Notes: generated by a model not told the origin, from the letters alone. A stretch of DNA of 64,000 nt from Yponomeuta sedellus (GCA_934045075.1 OW203727.1:15911501-15975500); one strand, 5' to 3'. Counted from the stretch's first letter, positions 21,384-32,720 are shown. A program made the numbers and translations.

Positions 21384-21511
21384 AACTAAGTATGACTTCG
21401 GAAAACGTAGTCATACTTAGTTTAGGCGTAGTAGTAAGGCGTACCTTCTATTGAAATGAAATTTGCTATACTACTACGCTAACTAATCCAGAATACAATT
21501 GTTCTGGATTA
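21384..21511. repeat. Three hairpins in a row
   Basis: Perfect arms occur three times: AACTAAGTATGAC (21384-21396 with 21410-21422), GCGTAGTAGTA (21426-21436 with 21469-21479) and TAATCCAGAA (21484-21493 with 21502-21511). Loops are 13, 32 and 8 bases. No terminal duplication was seen. Confidence 0.75.
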
Positions 21512-21766
21512 ATGTCAGACTAAATCACGATGCACACAAATAATTCCGAATTATAAATAATTAAGTTTAATTTGATCTAAAATCCAAGACGTGTGAACAT
21601 TGAACATTGCAAATTTTATCCAATGAAATTGTATGCACGTCCGTGTAGTGAAATACATACTTAGATGAAGTTCAATAGAAATAATTAGCTATACTTAAGA
21701 ATTGTTTGCTAGATAGTTTTTATAAGCTATAAAATATTTTTACTTTCCGTTGGTGCATTATATTAT

Positions 21767-21918
21767 CGTTATCAACCCTTGTATGTCCCCACCGCTGGGG
21801 CACGGGTCTCTGCCTGCATAGCAGGAAGGTTGGGCCATACGCCACCACGGGGGCCAAGTCCGAGTTGGTTGAGGATTGTAAGACATTGGCGGGCCTTAAT
21901 GTCAGAAGTTATCAAGCG
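21767..21918 (-). mobile_element. R1 retroposon, short copy with 9-bp target duplication
   Basis: The constant end CGTTATCAACCC is on the left and the truncated 5' end on the right. TTATATTAT at 21758-21766 and 21919-21927 fits a target-site duplication. Only the last ~150 bases of R1 are present. Confidence 0.65.
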
Positions 21919-21929
21919 TTATATTATAA

Positions 21930-23213
21930 TAGAAAAAAAAACTGTATTAACTAACCACACATTTGCACAAAACAGTAAACAGCAAAGGTTTCATAACCTG
22001 AAGTTTTAGGAGGTATTCATCTTTACATTAATTATCCGACTGCTCTGCGAAGCCTCTACTCTTATGTTTCATCTAGTTCTGTTATAGTCACCTCACACCA
22101 TCGCCACTCTCGTAGTCGAGCACCTAACTTTTTAACAATCTCATGGGGGTGGTACTTAAATACTTATACAACTAACCTCCACGCTTGAAATTTCTAATCT
22201 GCGTACACAAAATATATATGTGTATAATATAAATAGATATTTATCCATCAAACAGATACTCTGCTTAGTCCATCAACATTATATTAAGTAACACCATAGA
22301 AGTGGGCAGTCAATTGGTGTTTAAGTAATTAATTCGATTAAGTATATCATGTGATGTGGGCGTAGGTATTTTGTAACAAAAATGGCGCCCAATCGCAGTT
22401 ACATCCCGCTCGGTGCGTTGCTTTAAGTGAAATAACATGGAGTTAGAAAGTGAAAAAATATTACAAAGACGAAAACATCAAAAACGACACAGGATTCTTA
22501 AAAAAATTTAAAATAATAGTAATCGCGAAAACCGCGCTTCGAGTTTTGTTGTCTCGGCTTTTTTTCGGTATCGTGACAAGTTGAGTACCGAACTGAATGC
22601 GCAGTTTGTCCAGCTTTTGAAAGTTGCAGTTTTACGTAATATTCTCACAAATTCTGTCTTCTAACGTAACGGTGTATGAATGCAGTGTTATTTATAAAAA
22701 CACAGACTAAAACACTCCATAAACCCCGTATAAATCGTGTGTTATAGAGACCTTCTAAAGGAAATACTTTATTTAATGCCCCATTGCCATTAAACATTTT
22801 GAATTATGTGCATATAAGTAAAAATATGTAATGGCAATGTGGCGGACTTGATGCTATAAGAAGTTTTATTCTAGCCAAGTTTACATAGACTTTTTACACT
22901 TAATAGAGGTAGGGATGTCACCGTTAGTATTTGGAGGTGACAGAAAAAAATTATCGTGATGAAGTTTGTTCATGGATTGCGCAAAGTGATATAATTATTT
23001 AAAAAATTACTAAAAATAGAACTATTACTTTTGATTAGGATGATAAATTTTATCGGTGAAGTTTACATAAGTTTGATAAGTCTCTTGATGCACAATTATC
23101 ATCAACTGATCTCTTTTACCTGTTCTACCTCTATTTGGTTATTAACTCATTATCGATGTGTTTCAAATCTAATTTTTCGTAATTGCTTGCTTAGTTTAGT
23201 TACATTACATTAA
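21930..23213. other. No feature recognised
   Basis: AT-rich DNA with a slightly GC-richer spot at 22380-22430. No repeat or gene supported. Confidence 0.4.
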
Positions 23214-23561
23214 TCTATATAAATAAAATTCAAAGTCCTGACTGACTGACTCACTCACCAACGCCCAGCCCAAGCCGTTGGACCTAGAAGGCTGAAATTT
23301 TTCACAGACGGTCTATATATAATGTAGGCAAGGAATAAGACCGATTTTTTTTAAATTCAACCCCTAAGGGGCGAAAAGGGTTGCCTAAATTTGTATGGGA
23401 GGTATAAAGAATGGTGTCTAATTTTCTTGAAACTTAAAATAAATACTCTTCAATACAATTGATTGACCACGTGTTTTGCCGTTTATCCAAATTCAACCCT
23501 TAAGGGAGAGAACGGGGTTGCAAAAAAAGTCCACGCGGATGAAGTCGCGGGCAAAAGCTAG
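23214..23561 (+). mobile_element. Non-autonomous Helitron
   Basis: It is preceded by A, starts TCTATATAAATAAAATTC and ends GCAAAAGCTAG, followed by T. A CGCG...CGCG hairpin (ACGCGGATGAAGTCGCGG) sits about 10 bases before the end. These are the standard Helitron features: 5' TC, 3' hairpin, CTAG, insertion between A and T. The body has CTGACTGACTGACTCACTCA and AATTCAACCCCTAAGGGG, text common in lepidopteran Helitron-type repeats. No Rep/helicase. Confidence 0.75.
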
Positions 23562-23564
23562 TTG

Positions 23565-23600
23565 TATATATAACGCCAACTAAGGTTGGCGTTATATATA
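23565..23600. repeat. Perfect 16-bp hairpin beside the Helitron end
   Basis: Arms TATATATAACGCCAAC and its complement have the 4-base loop TAAG. It starts 4 bases after the Helitron terminus. Confidence 0.75.
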
Positions 23601-23632
23601 TATTGGCGTATATAAAAAAAATCGTAAGAACT

Positions 23633-23865
23633 CTTCCAGATTCGAAGCTTTGTGGTAGGCATGCCGTATCCACGAAATTCTGAGCTAATTCTAATTCACT
23701 CATCCCGGACACAGAAGTAAGTGGACGAAAGTAATTGATAATAATCCTTCCAGATTCGAAGCTTTGTGGTAGATTTCTACTCCAAAGCTTCGGTATGTGC
23801 CATATCCACGAGATTCTGAGTTCATTCTAATTCATTCATCCCGGACGTAGAAGTAAGTGGGCGAG
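23633..23865. repeat. Tandem duplication with an inverted insertion
   Basis: CTTCCAGATTCGAAGCTTTG starts copies at 23633 and 23747. Later words such as CATCCCGGAC are offset by 136 rather than 114. Copy 2 has about 22 extra bases (ATTTCTACTCCAAAGCTTCG onward) that are a near inverse of the preceding GAAGCTTTGTGGTAGA (14 of 16 bases). This is the footprint of a fold-back template switch. Confidence 0.7.
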
Positions 23866-23869
23866 TGCG

Positions 23870-25139
23870 CTCTAGTAAGTATACAAATACCGTGCCGGTT
23901 ACTCCAGTCAACGGTTGATGTCTATGGGTATCAACTTGCCTACGAGAGTGTTTTGTTTTATAATTTCTAGAAAGCACCGGGCGTTATGTTCGTTTGTATA
24001 AGCTTTCGTTTCGAAGCCAGCCGCATTTTCACCTTGACTTTCTTCGGTCTTATTATGGACTTATTAATTGTCTTACTAACTCATCGAGTCTTTGAGAGCG
24101 CTGTTTGTACCATGATATGAAGCACTGATACAAATACATAAGTAGATGATAGCAGCGATAATGACACCGGTTTTTTGGTGTGGGATTTTGTTTATTCTGC
24201 TAACAAACGAGACTTTGTTGGCGTAGACGTAATAGCCATTGCTCTATACAGCTAACAAAATAGTTTCACAAATATTTTGATCTTAAACTTTTATGAACTA
24301 CTTTAGTTAGTGGCTAAATAAATCGTATACTTTTTTAATACAAATGTCAATCCATATAGGCGTCACTACTACCTTTAATAAATTACTCACAAAACTAGGT
24401 ATTCAAATTATAGCAATTAAGAAGATTACTTATGTTAAAACAAAAGACAACATGAGTGTGAATTGCACTGGTACGTATAGAATATTTCAAAAATTAGCAT
24501 CGTACCGGTTACTTAAAATATAAATTTCCCTCGCATTCCCACACACGGGCCGTCGTATACACCAAAACTTACACGTACGAAAAAACCTGCTGCTGTGTTG
24601 GTGTCCGTACGTTGAACGCTCGGCTCGAGTTGAGATCCGACGGATTATATTTACTAACGTAATGAACCGTATTGGGGTGTCATAGAGCACAAAGTTTGCT
24701 GGCAAATATTCCTGTTGGTGGCAATAATATGTACGTAGTACGATGGTACCGTATTTGTTTCACGTTTACGCGTCTGTGTGGCTATGTTAAGTAGAGCGGC
24801 GTTATCTTGGAACAGAGATGGCGTAGAGATGGGATTATAGCCAAAATAAAGAAACTCTATCAAGGTGTTTCAAGCTTCATCCTTTAGTGGGTATTTGTAG
24901 ATACTCAACATTTGGTCTTGTCTCCAAAATTATTTCTCCATCCAAAACTCCATCACAATCAATTTTAAATTTGAATAATCCCACCAAATGACCTGAATGT
25001 TTACATTACACGCAAGCATTACGAACTCGATCGCCATCACGATTCAAAAGATCTCCACAAAGCATTAAGAAAAACATATTACGCCACAGCGAGCACCGGC
25101 CGAAGCAAACAGTAGAATTCATTTCATAATTGAAGGTTT
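23870..25139. other. Mostly unique DNA
   Basis: No repeat family recognised. Short minus frames at 24487-24863 have no domain. Confidence 0.35.
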
Positions 25140-26250
25140 AGCTTATTGTCCGCCTGGTGTGTAAATGTCATCGAACGTTGCGTTTCGAAACACCGTCAAT
25201 CACAGCCGGTCACCTACTTTCGCGATCGGCTGCCAACGATTAGCCGCGACTACATTCACCTCTACGCAACAATTGTTTCTGAAGGAATCTTTTATTTATG
25301 GCAGAGCCGAGGCGCCTCTGTGTGCGTGAGCGGCGGCGGGCGCCGTGCCTTACCTGTCTACCACAACCGGAGCCTCCGCTTTGAGAATCGACCGTGTCTC
25401 TGGTGGTGAAGGTCGTTTTTCGGGCGCTGGCTTCTGAGACAGAATCGTCTACCAACAATAAGTCAACGCTCGAACGCGCCTGTTCGACAAGATTCCAACC
25501 GCGTTCTGCCTTGTTTGTTTATTGTAATCGGTTTGACAATGAGCTTAAGGTGCGGTTTCGTTTGATATCGCTACGCGCTCTTCTGTGTGATTGTCCGCGG
25601 CTACTCTTTACTCGGTGTACGGACGTGTTTATGTTTGTGTTGGTATGATACGTCACGTGAACGGCTTACTGTAGATGCTCCCCTTAAGCGTCCTTAATTA
25701 CTTAGCGGCCGGACTGAATTACGTTAACAGCCTTTAATTTTATTAGTGTCAATGCATGACTTTGTGCTTGAGCTTTGGTCAACAAAGCTCCTTATCGAGG
25801 TAAATTTATTGAGACTAATGCATTAATAAAATGAAAGGTTCCAGCAATAGTCATCATAAAAAATCACTTTACAGAAACGGTGCATCGGAATCACGCAGCG
25901 CAAACGATAATTCAAAACGGTACAAAAAGGCGAATCCGTTGATAAGTCGCCGACAATCCCAGCCCAGTGCAGATAACGGAAGGTCATTGAGACGGCGCGC
26001 GTCAGTGAGCGGGACGGCGGATGGGGAGGTGGGTTTTGGCGTCTCTGTCGCTCGTGCCCCCTCCCCCCTCGACCTCTGCCCGCAGTGGATGCGCGGGCCC
26101 GCAAGGTCGGTCGCCTTAATTAATAAACTCACCGTAGAGTCGGCATTTTGAGGCCGATCAAGTGAGCCGTCTGCTTTTACATCGCCATTGTCTACTTATT
26201 GACCCGCTCCACCGGTGAAGGATTTTTCGATCTCGCTGACATTGCATGCG
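25140..26250. promoter_or_regulatory. GC-rich unique block, possible promoter or exon region
   Basis: Composition departs from the AT-rich surroundings, with the strongest blocks at 25300-25500 and 25980-26110. CpG dinucleotides are frequent, and frames stay open on both strands (for example 25831-26151 plus and 25823-26104 minus), as GC-rich DNA tends to do. The plus 106-codon frame is basic and Ser/Arg-rich (SRRQSQPS, RRRASVSG) but matches no domain I know. No transposon text is visible. It may be a promoter, first exon or enhancer; the sequence alone does not decide. Confidence 0.25.
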
Positions 26251-26738
26251 TCGCTGGGCAATTAATATAAATCTGTTTTTATTTACAGCTGGTTCTACGG
26301 TAGTAGTACTTTAAACTATTTCAGAACTTGAACACTTTACATTCCCTATAAGTTTTTCTTGATGACAATATACAGGCTGAGCCCGTAAATTTTGACTGTT
26401 TTACCATGTTAATTAGCCTACAACCTACTCTCAGACCTGCCAAATATACACAAAATAATTCTTTAAAATCGGTGATGCCGATTCGGAGAAGTTCCATAAT
26501 AAACACCGTAATACAATTGTTTTTTTATCTATCCTATGTACGTCCCACAGCAAGCCACACTTCTTCTCTCAGAGAGAGAGGTTATAAACTTTTTATAAAT
26601 TAAATTAAACGCAAAGGTTTGGATTTGGATTACATTTTACATTGCGCGGATCGGTAAAGTTTGGCATACAAAGAGCAGAAATCAAAAGTAAAACGTTACG
26701 TTCGTTACTTTACGTAATATTGTTAGAAAGCTGTATGT
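26251..26738. other. No feature recognised
   Basis: AT-rich unassigned DNA with a short CTCAGAGAGAGAG word near 26568. Confidence 0.4.
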
Positions 26739-26876
26739 ATAGATAGATAGAATATTTTTTTTTGTACACAGAAATTACAGATATTATTATTAACATTACT
26801 TATAATTATTAAAGATCTCATGGTTGCATTCTTTTTTTTGGTTGTGCAATAAAGTGTTCTCTATCTATCTACAGTA
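26739..26876. repeat. Two LINE-K-type 3' tails head to head
   Basis: The left part reads, on the minus strand, AATTTCTGTGTACAAA followed by ATTCTATCTATC, as at 53790-53826. The right part reads, on the plus strand, GGTTGTGCAATAAAGTGTTC then TCTATCTATC, as at 60215-60250. The two tails belong to different subtypes, so this is probably two insertions, one into the other. Confidence 0.5.
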
Positions 26877-26901
26877 ACAGAAATTATATAAAAATATAGT
26901 A

Positions 26902-27384
26902 CATTGTATGTTTTTTTGTCAATAAATTACTTACTTATTTAAATCTTTTCTTTAAAAAACTTCGAGTGTTATCATAATCTTTGGTAACTTTTGCTGTGCT
27001 AAAATGTATTTCAAGCCCATCGCGTTAAAAAAATATGAAAGTTGTCTCATCTTCACTTGTGTCCATTGTATGTTTTTTGTCAGTAAACTACTTAATTATT
27101 TAAATCTTTTCTTTAAAAAACTTCGAGTGTTATCATAATCTTTTTTAACTTTTGCTGTGCTAAAATGTACTTTAAGCCCATCGCGTTAAAAAAATATGAA
27201 AGTTGTCTCATCTTCACTTGTGTCCATTGTATGTTTTTTGTCAGTAAACTACTTAATTTTTTAAATCTTTTCTTTAAAATCTCCGAGTGTTATCATAATC
27301 TTTTTTTAACTTTTGCTGTGCTAAAATGTACTTCAAGCCCATCGCATTAAAAAAATATGAAAGTTGTCTCATCTTCACTTGTGA
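26902..27384. repeat. 161-bp tandem repeat, three copies
   Basis: TTGCTGTGCTAAAATGTA recurs at 26991, 27152 and 27313, a constant period of 161. The array spans exactly three units from CATTGTATG at about 26902 to CTTCACTTGTG at about 27384. Units differ by a few substitutions and T-run lengths. Confidence 0.85.
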
Positions 27385-27967
27385 CATCGATGCAAATAAA
27401 GGTCACTTGTCGGCAATGCCACTAGCTCGAAACAGAACAACGCGTTCCGTAATTATAACATCTCTTGGCAAATAACATAAATATATTGCGAACAATTGAC
27501 AGCTTTACAGTCGCAAACGAGGTTACTAACGAAAGTAACTATTGCAAAAGTGTATGAAAATTGTGTGATGGACAAATCAATACCGCTAATCACGTTAAAG
27601 AGTTTATCGAACGAAGCGATGAGTAAAGTGAACCTACATTGAGACTATATTTAGACTTTATTGAGACTAAGACTATATAATGAACACGAAACAGTACTAA
27701 ATTGTGTTCGGCAGACAGCATTACAGACGAACGGATATGGTATGGAGCGTACCGAATTCGCTGTCCGGCCCGTACCAGGTCCGATCGTCTGTTAATACTA
27801 CACTGTCCTGCAAAACTAAGTATCACACATTTAAAACTGCAATCACTTTTATAGTGCACCAGATATACTTCCAAAATAAAAAAGACTCGAAAAAGAGTTT
27901 AACATTTAACAAAATAAAGATAAAATAAATAAAAATAAAATAAACATTTTGTATTAAATTTTGTATT
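27385..27967. other. No feature recognised
   Basis: Unassigned. Slightly GC-richer at 27720-27800; no domain in either strand's frames. Confidence 0.4.
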
Positions 27968-28085
27968 AAAGGTTGTCTGGAAGAAATTGCTTTTAGCAAT
28001 AAGGCCCCAATTGTACTTTGTATCTTTACATGTTTTATAATATATGCTCTGTTGTACAATAAAGAATATTGTTATCTTATCTTAC
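27968..28085 (+). repeat. LINE-K 3' end
   Basis: GGTTGTCTGGAAGAAATTGC, AATAAGGCCCCAATTGTA, then GTACAATAAAGAATA with the tail TTATCTTATCTTA. AATAAA lies just before the tail. Confidence 0.65.
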
Positions 28086-28089
28086 CTAC

Positions 28090-30217
28090 ATCTCCATATT
28101 TACTACCTTCTTTTAAGACATGGCTGAAAAAAACACAAAATATTTTTCGGTAGTTTAGGATAAAACCAAATTGTAGTACTTAGTTTTGCAGGTCAGTGTT
28201 TAAAGACGCAGCTAGTTTCATCCAATGAGTACGCTCGTACCTAAATAGGCTAGGTACACTGTACTGGCTTTTCGGATTGATATAAATAGCGGTTTTGCGA
28301 ATAACTGGACCGCTAGGGAAGCGTACTCGTGTCGACCGAAGCGTACAGACAGAGAATAGTTCGGGCAAAGATTAGGAACTAAGACGTCATGCCTTACCAC
28401 AAATATCTTAAAGTTTCATGCAAAAACTTGATACTGAACCTAAGGGAACCCTATATAGTTCTAGTTCAGCAACACCTCGGTTAACTGGAAGATAATACTT
28501 TTAGTATTAAGTTCGCCTTTGTACTTTTCGATTGGTTTTTTATACTGGAATAAATAATTTTAATAATAATAAGGAAACAACATAATAACATGAAGGTAAT
28601 TTTGTGTGGGAAAAGTTACAGAAGAATAAAATCGATTTTAGGCGGAACGGTCTACAGCAGGTCAACCTTTGGTTTCGACTGCTAGGTTCAGCGGGGTCCT
28701 CAAGGTTAACACAAAGGCGCAGAACCGTGAGCTATGGCATATGAGAGAAAACACCTACTTGTGCACGTGATGATGATAATAAAGGACTAGAAGATGTTTT
28801 TGTGCAGACTAAAGTCACTGAAGTTACCCATTGTAATAAATAAAAGATTCAGCGAGTTAATGAAGGAGCCAAAGTCAAACCACTTTACTGTTGTATGATG
28901 AGATATATTTCATTCTTTCTATATTGTGCTCAATGTTCCAATTTTAATCTTACGAACCAGAAAGTGAATTATTAATACTATTGTAATTAGATATTTATGA
29001 CCAAGCGATTGCGGATGTATTTATCACAGTCTAGGTTAATTAAATTATTTAACTGTTAAAAAATAAGTTGTAGGGAGAGATGTCTTGTATTTTTGAGGCT
29101 TACTTAGATAAAAGTCCGGTTTTTCTCATTTTAAGTGAATAAAATTTGAATTCATTCTTATGAGAAATAAATACTTAAAACCTAACCTAAACCTTATGCG
29201 TTTTTTTTATTCAGCGGTCCTTTCTGCTAACATAGAGGCTGCATACTCTATGGTACGCGGCAGTGTGGCTTGCTCTACCTCGCATTGTTGCTTGCTTATG
29301 TAAGTCGGAGGCGTCTTCTACTTTCGAATCAACGAATCAAGTTTATTGACACGAGGCTCGACAATCGGCCCGGTTCACAGTTTTGATGCCGCCTTTACAG
29401 ACTCGCCTGGTTTCTTCATCGTTTTTTGAAATAAAATTATTCCGTTCTTTTTTTTTCTTGATTTGATCCCGCGCTGGCCAGTGCTTTATGGATTCAAGCA
29501 TAGAAGGTCTATTTGTTTTTCTCTTTACGAAAATGTTTAATATAATAACGTTGGTACCTACATAGTAACGTTGCATTTTCTGATAAATATAATAAAAATA
29601 GTGGGACGTGGAAGATACTTTTATTGCTTTAGCTTCTCAGGGAAGTTAATGAACAAAAACGGCAAAGTTAGTTTTATAATTTAATATATTATTACGTGCC
29701 TATATAAACGTATAGTAATACCTTTCAAATATCTATTACAATCGATGTTTCGAAATATGTCAGTAAAATATGTCGCAGCAATAATGTTCTTTTATTGAAT
29801 TGTGTAAGTGATTAGGCAAGGCTATGCTACCGAAACATTGTCGGTAATTGGTTAAAAAAGTTGTACATAACTTTATGCTAGTTAGCATTTTAGCAACCAG
29901 TTCCTAGAGTTAATGCGTGAGATTTATGTTAATAATATGTAAAAAATGCTTCTAATCTTATCAGATCTTTTATGAAGTGATTAAGCTCAATCATCACCTT
30001 CGCAAGAATTACAATAATAACATAATACAAATAATAAATCACGTTTTCGAGGTTTTCTTTAATTAGTTGGTTCTTTAATTTCCCATAAATAAAATTGAGA
30101 TGTTACTCTTTTTTGCCATGTTTGCGTAGTCGTAATCCAGCGTAATCAAAAATGCTAAATACGGCTCTGATTAAATATTCCTCAATAAGCCTGTATTTGA
30201 ATTATTACTTTCTTTTC
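28090..30217. other. Mostly unique AT-rich DNA
   Basis: A block at 28200-28400 has overlapping minus frames with an arginine-rich peptide (STRVRFPSGP) but no recognised domain. The rest shows no repeat family or gene. Confidence 0.35.
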
Positions 30218-30228
30218 TCTTATTATTT

Positions 30229-30447
30229 TTTAAAAACCTATTTAGAGGCTAAAAATTTCACCCATGCCGGGATTCGAACCCGCAACCTCTGGCTATCCGT
30301 ACCAGCCACGCTCTCTGCCAGCTCTGGTACGGATAGCCAGAGGTTGCGGGTTCGAATCCCGGCATGGGTGAAATTTTTAGCCTCTAAATAGGTTTTTAAA
30401 TTTGTTCCTTAGCACGGGTTAGTGCATTAAAAATAAAAATAGTGTAA
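30229..30447. mobile_element. SINE-A inverted dimer with 77-bp perfect arms
   Basis: The left arm 30229-30305 is the exact reverse complement of 30324-30400, with an 18-base spacer. Each arm runs from the 5' base of the anticodon stem (CTGGTACGGATAGCCAG) to the T5 run. The right arm alone continues into the long tail (CCTTAGCACGGGTTAGTGCA) ending AAAATAG. Both arms share unusual bases (GGTACGG, GTTGCGGG, GGTGAAATT). TCTTATTATTTT (30218-30229) and TCTTATCATTTT (30448-30459) could be a target duplication with one change; it would overlap the first base of the left arm. Confidence 0.85.
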
Positions 30448-30585
30448 TCTTATCATTTTACGCATGAAATAAACTAATAAAATAATTTTCAAAAACAAGC
30501 GCGAACTCACTTTCGTAATTTTTTTTTCCGTAAAACTACACACCAAAATTGTGTGATGAAAAAAAAGAAAAGGAAAAATTGAAAA

Positions 30586-30657
30586 GGATAGCCAGAGGTC
30601 GCGGGTTCGAATCCCGGAATCATGGGTGGAAATTTTAGCCTCTAAATAGGTTTTTAA
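30586..30657 (+). mobile_element. SINE-A 5'-truncated fragment
   Basis: It starts in the anticodon arm (GGATAGCCAGAGGTCGCGGG), has a 3-base insertion in the acceptor region (CGGAATCATGGG) and ends at GGTTTTTA. AAAAATTGAAAA before and AAAAATGAAAA after may be an imperfect target duplication. Confidence 0.65.
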
Positions 30658-30665
30658 AAATGAAA

Positions 30666-30703
30666 ACTTTTTTGTGATGTATGTTGTTACATCACAAAAA
30701 AGT
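30666..30703. repeat. Perfect 16-bp hairpin
   Basis: ACTTTTTTGTGATGTA (30666-30681) pairs with 30688-30703; the loop is TGTTGT. It lies directly after the SINE-A fragment. The SINE-B word AGAAAACAAAGTCATTGGT occurs just beyond, at 30728. Confidence 0.75.
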
Positions 30704-30709
30704 GGATGT

Positions 30710-32107
30710 TAGTATTGTTCATTTTTAGAAAACAAAGTCATTGGTCCCGCTTAGGCCCGCTGGTATTACCAAGGTCAAATAGTCGGTATTTAAGCATTGC
30801 AATGTTATGACTAAGAAGTTAATGCTCAAAAATGAAGAGAATGAGCTTGATACGGTGCAAACGGACGACTAACATCACCGCCGCTAAAGAATGAAGACCA
30901 CTAACCGGATAAATTGAAAATGTGCGATAGAATGCAAAACAATGGAACCGATGAGGCTACTCAAAGTGGCTGTTTGATTTCTCCTCCTAAAGACTGGTTC
31001 TCGAGACCGGTAATGCGGCAGCGTATGGACGCTTAATAAAGCGCACTGCTTTTTGTTCCCATAAATAAATGTCTACGCCTGGAGATTATTGGTGAAACGG
31101 ATGCCGTGAATCGACACTCATCAATTAAGAGGCTTGTCGGAGGTTTTGAATATATCGAAGCCGCAGTTTTCATTGTCTAAAAGAATAAGCAAGATTTTCT
31201 ACTTTTAGGCTTTAATCTGAAAATTAAAACAATAAATTCATTTCGCTCAGTTGCGAGTTCAAAACGCTAGTACTTTTTTAAAAATTCTATCTTTCTGGTT
31301 GCCATTTTAATTTTTTTCAATTTAGCACTTTCACTAGCGCACTAGTAAGTCCATTGTAAGCAGTTCCGGTTCATGCATGCAGGCGTTAACAAATAGGTAC
31401 GTTTGATAATTACAACGCGATTTTTTTGCTCGATAGTAATCACGGCCACAGGGAAACGCTTGAAATATTCACAGAATCTTCTTCATTTTCGGTCCTTTAA
31501 TTCTTAATGGAGCATAGGACCTCAACCACAGACTTCTACTTCTGACGGCGCTTCCGATTCGGGCCAGTTAGAGTCAGGTATTTCTCGTCGTGGCGTAGTG
31601 TATTTCTTATCGAGCGCCATTTACTGTCCCCGATTTTTAAATGGACTGGTACGATCTTTAGTACGATTGGATTGGTACACTTCCAGAGGTTCCACTCTCA
31701 AAGAATATTACAATTAAATAAATAATAGGAACCCTGAATTTATTCGAAAAATAGGTCGCGAGTCAACTCGCACTTGGCCGGATTTTTGAATAAATAAAGT
31801 AAAATAACTAATACACATAGTAAGTACTTGATAATAAATAAGTATTTTATAATACATAATATTTATATTGTTATTATTACTCTTGTAAAAGAAACAATAA
31901 ACGTAAGTGATAAACGCCAAACTTGATTTACATTCTGTGTTTTTGAATGTCAAAGTTCAATGTTTGAATATTAAAATAGAATTATTTAAATCATTATGTT
32001 TTGAGTGGAATTCTGGTTACCTATTATACAAAGTATTCTATTTGGAGACCTTGCTCTATATTTGTATTATGATAAATACGTTTTTTTGTATTTATATTAT
32101 CCTCTAA
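30710..32107. other. Mostly unique DNA with one dispersed-repeat word
   Basis: At 31725-31790 the minus strand reads AAAATCCGGCCAAGTGCGAG then TTGACTCGCG and a GGGTTCC, text typical of a common lepidopteran dispersed repeat (recalled). Nothing else is recognised. Confidence 0.35.
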
Positions 32108-32112
32108 ATACC

Positions 32113-32315
32113 TGTGGCGAGCAAATGTCTAATCTGCGCGCGCACTACAACAAACTCCAACATTCCTGCATCGCGCAATCAAAGTGTTTCAATGACATAA
32201 CATAAATATAACGTCCGACTAACAATATTTGGACCGGCCGTCCCCAGGCATACGATCTGCCTGGTGGGAAATTTCCCTTTATAGTGGAGGAGCACGATCA
32301 CCCACTCTTCCCTAT
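32113..32315 (+). repeat. Left LTR of the miniature element
   Basis: It begins TGTGGCGAGCA and ends CTTCCCTAT. It is about 203 bp and nearly identical to the right LTR apart from small indels (CAACAAACTCC versus CAAACTCC) and a few substitutions, so the copy is not recent. Confidence 0.8.
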
Positions 32316-32317
32316 AG

Positions 32318-32327
32318 TGGTGACCCC
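32318..32327 (+). other. Primer-binding-like site
   Basis: TGGTGACCCC starts with TGG, the complement of the tRNA CCA end, two bases after the left LTR. Similarity to the tRNA-Trp 3' end is recalled, not computed. Confidence 0.5.
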
Positions 32328-32708
32328 TGACAGAACATTGTCAACCTTCCTTCGCTCTCGCAGCACTCCACATACATTAGTCTCAAAGCAAGGCCAGCAT
32401 TCTTCCTTCTCACTTCATCAGTTCCACTACAGTCAACGCACCGACTACTGGGACTGATGGTGATCTTCCCCCAACCCTCGGCACGGCAGCCACACAGCAA
32501 TAGCACTTGTTGCCAGTGGTACATCAGCCTTCACCGGTTCCTACCACATGCGCGGTCTCCATGGAACTGTCACCGGTGAAGTGACTATTAGCCGCCGAAC
32601 ACCCTCAACCGCTAGTCGACTCACTGACTCAGCGTCACCTGGCACTTGCAGGCTTTAGAGCACAGACTTCGATTCCTATCAGACATAGCTATGCGTAGCG
32701 ACGGTCTT

Positions 32709-32720
32709 GAAGGGGAGTGA
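32709..32720 (+). other. Polypurine tract
   Basis: GAAGGGGAGTGA sits immediately before the right LTR, where second-strand priming occurs in LTR elements. Confidence 0.6.

Noticed and set aside
25823..26151. Overlapping 87-106-codon frames on both strands
   Set aside because: Several frames open on opposite strands at once, as expected from GC-rich composition; none shows a domain, so no CDS is called and only the island is reported.
26902..27384. CRISPR-like array
   Set aside because: The 161-bp units are contiguous with no distinct spacers; this is a eukaryotic tandem repeat.
32312..32524. Minus-strand 70-codon frame inside the miniature LTR element
   Set aside because: Antisense to the element and without a domain; not a gag or pol remnant.
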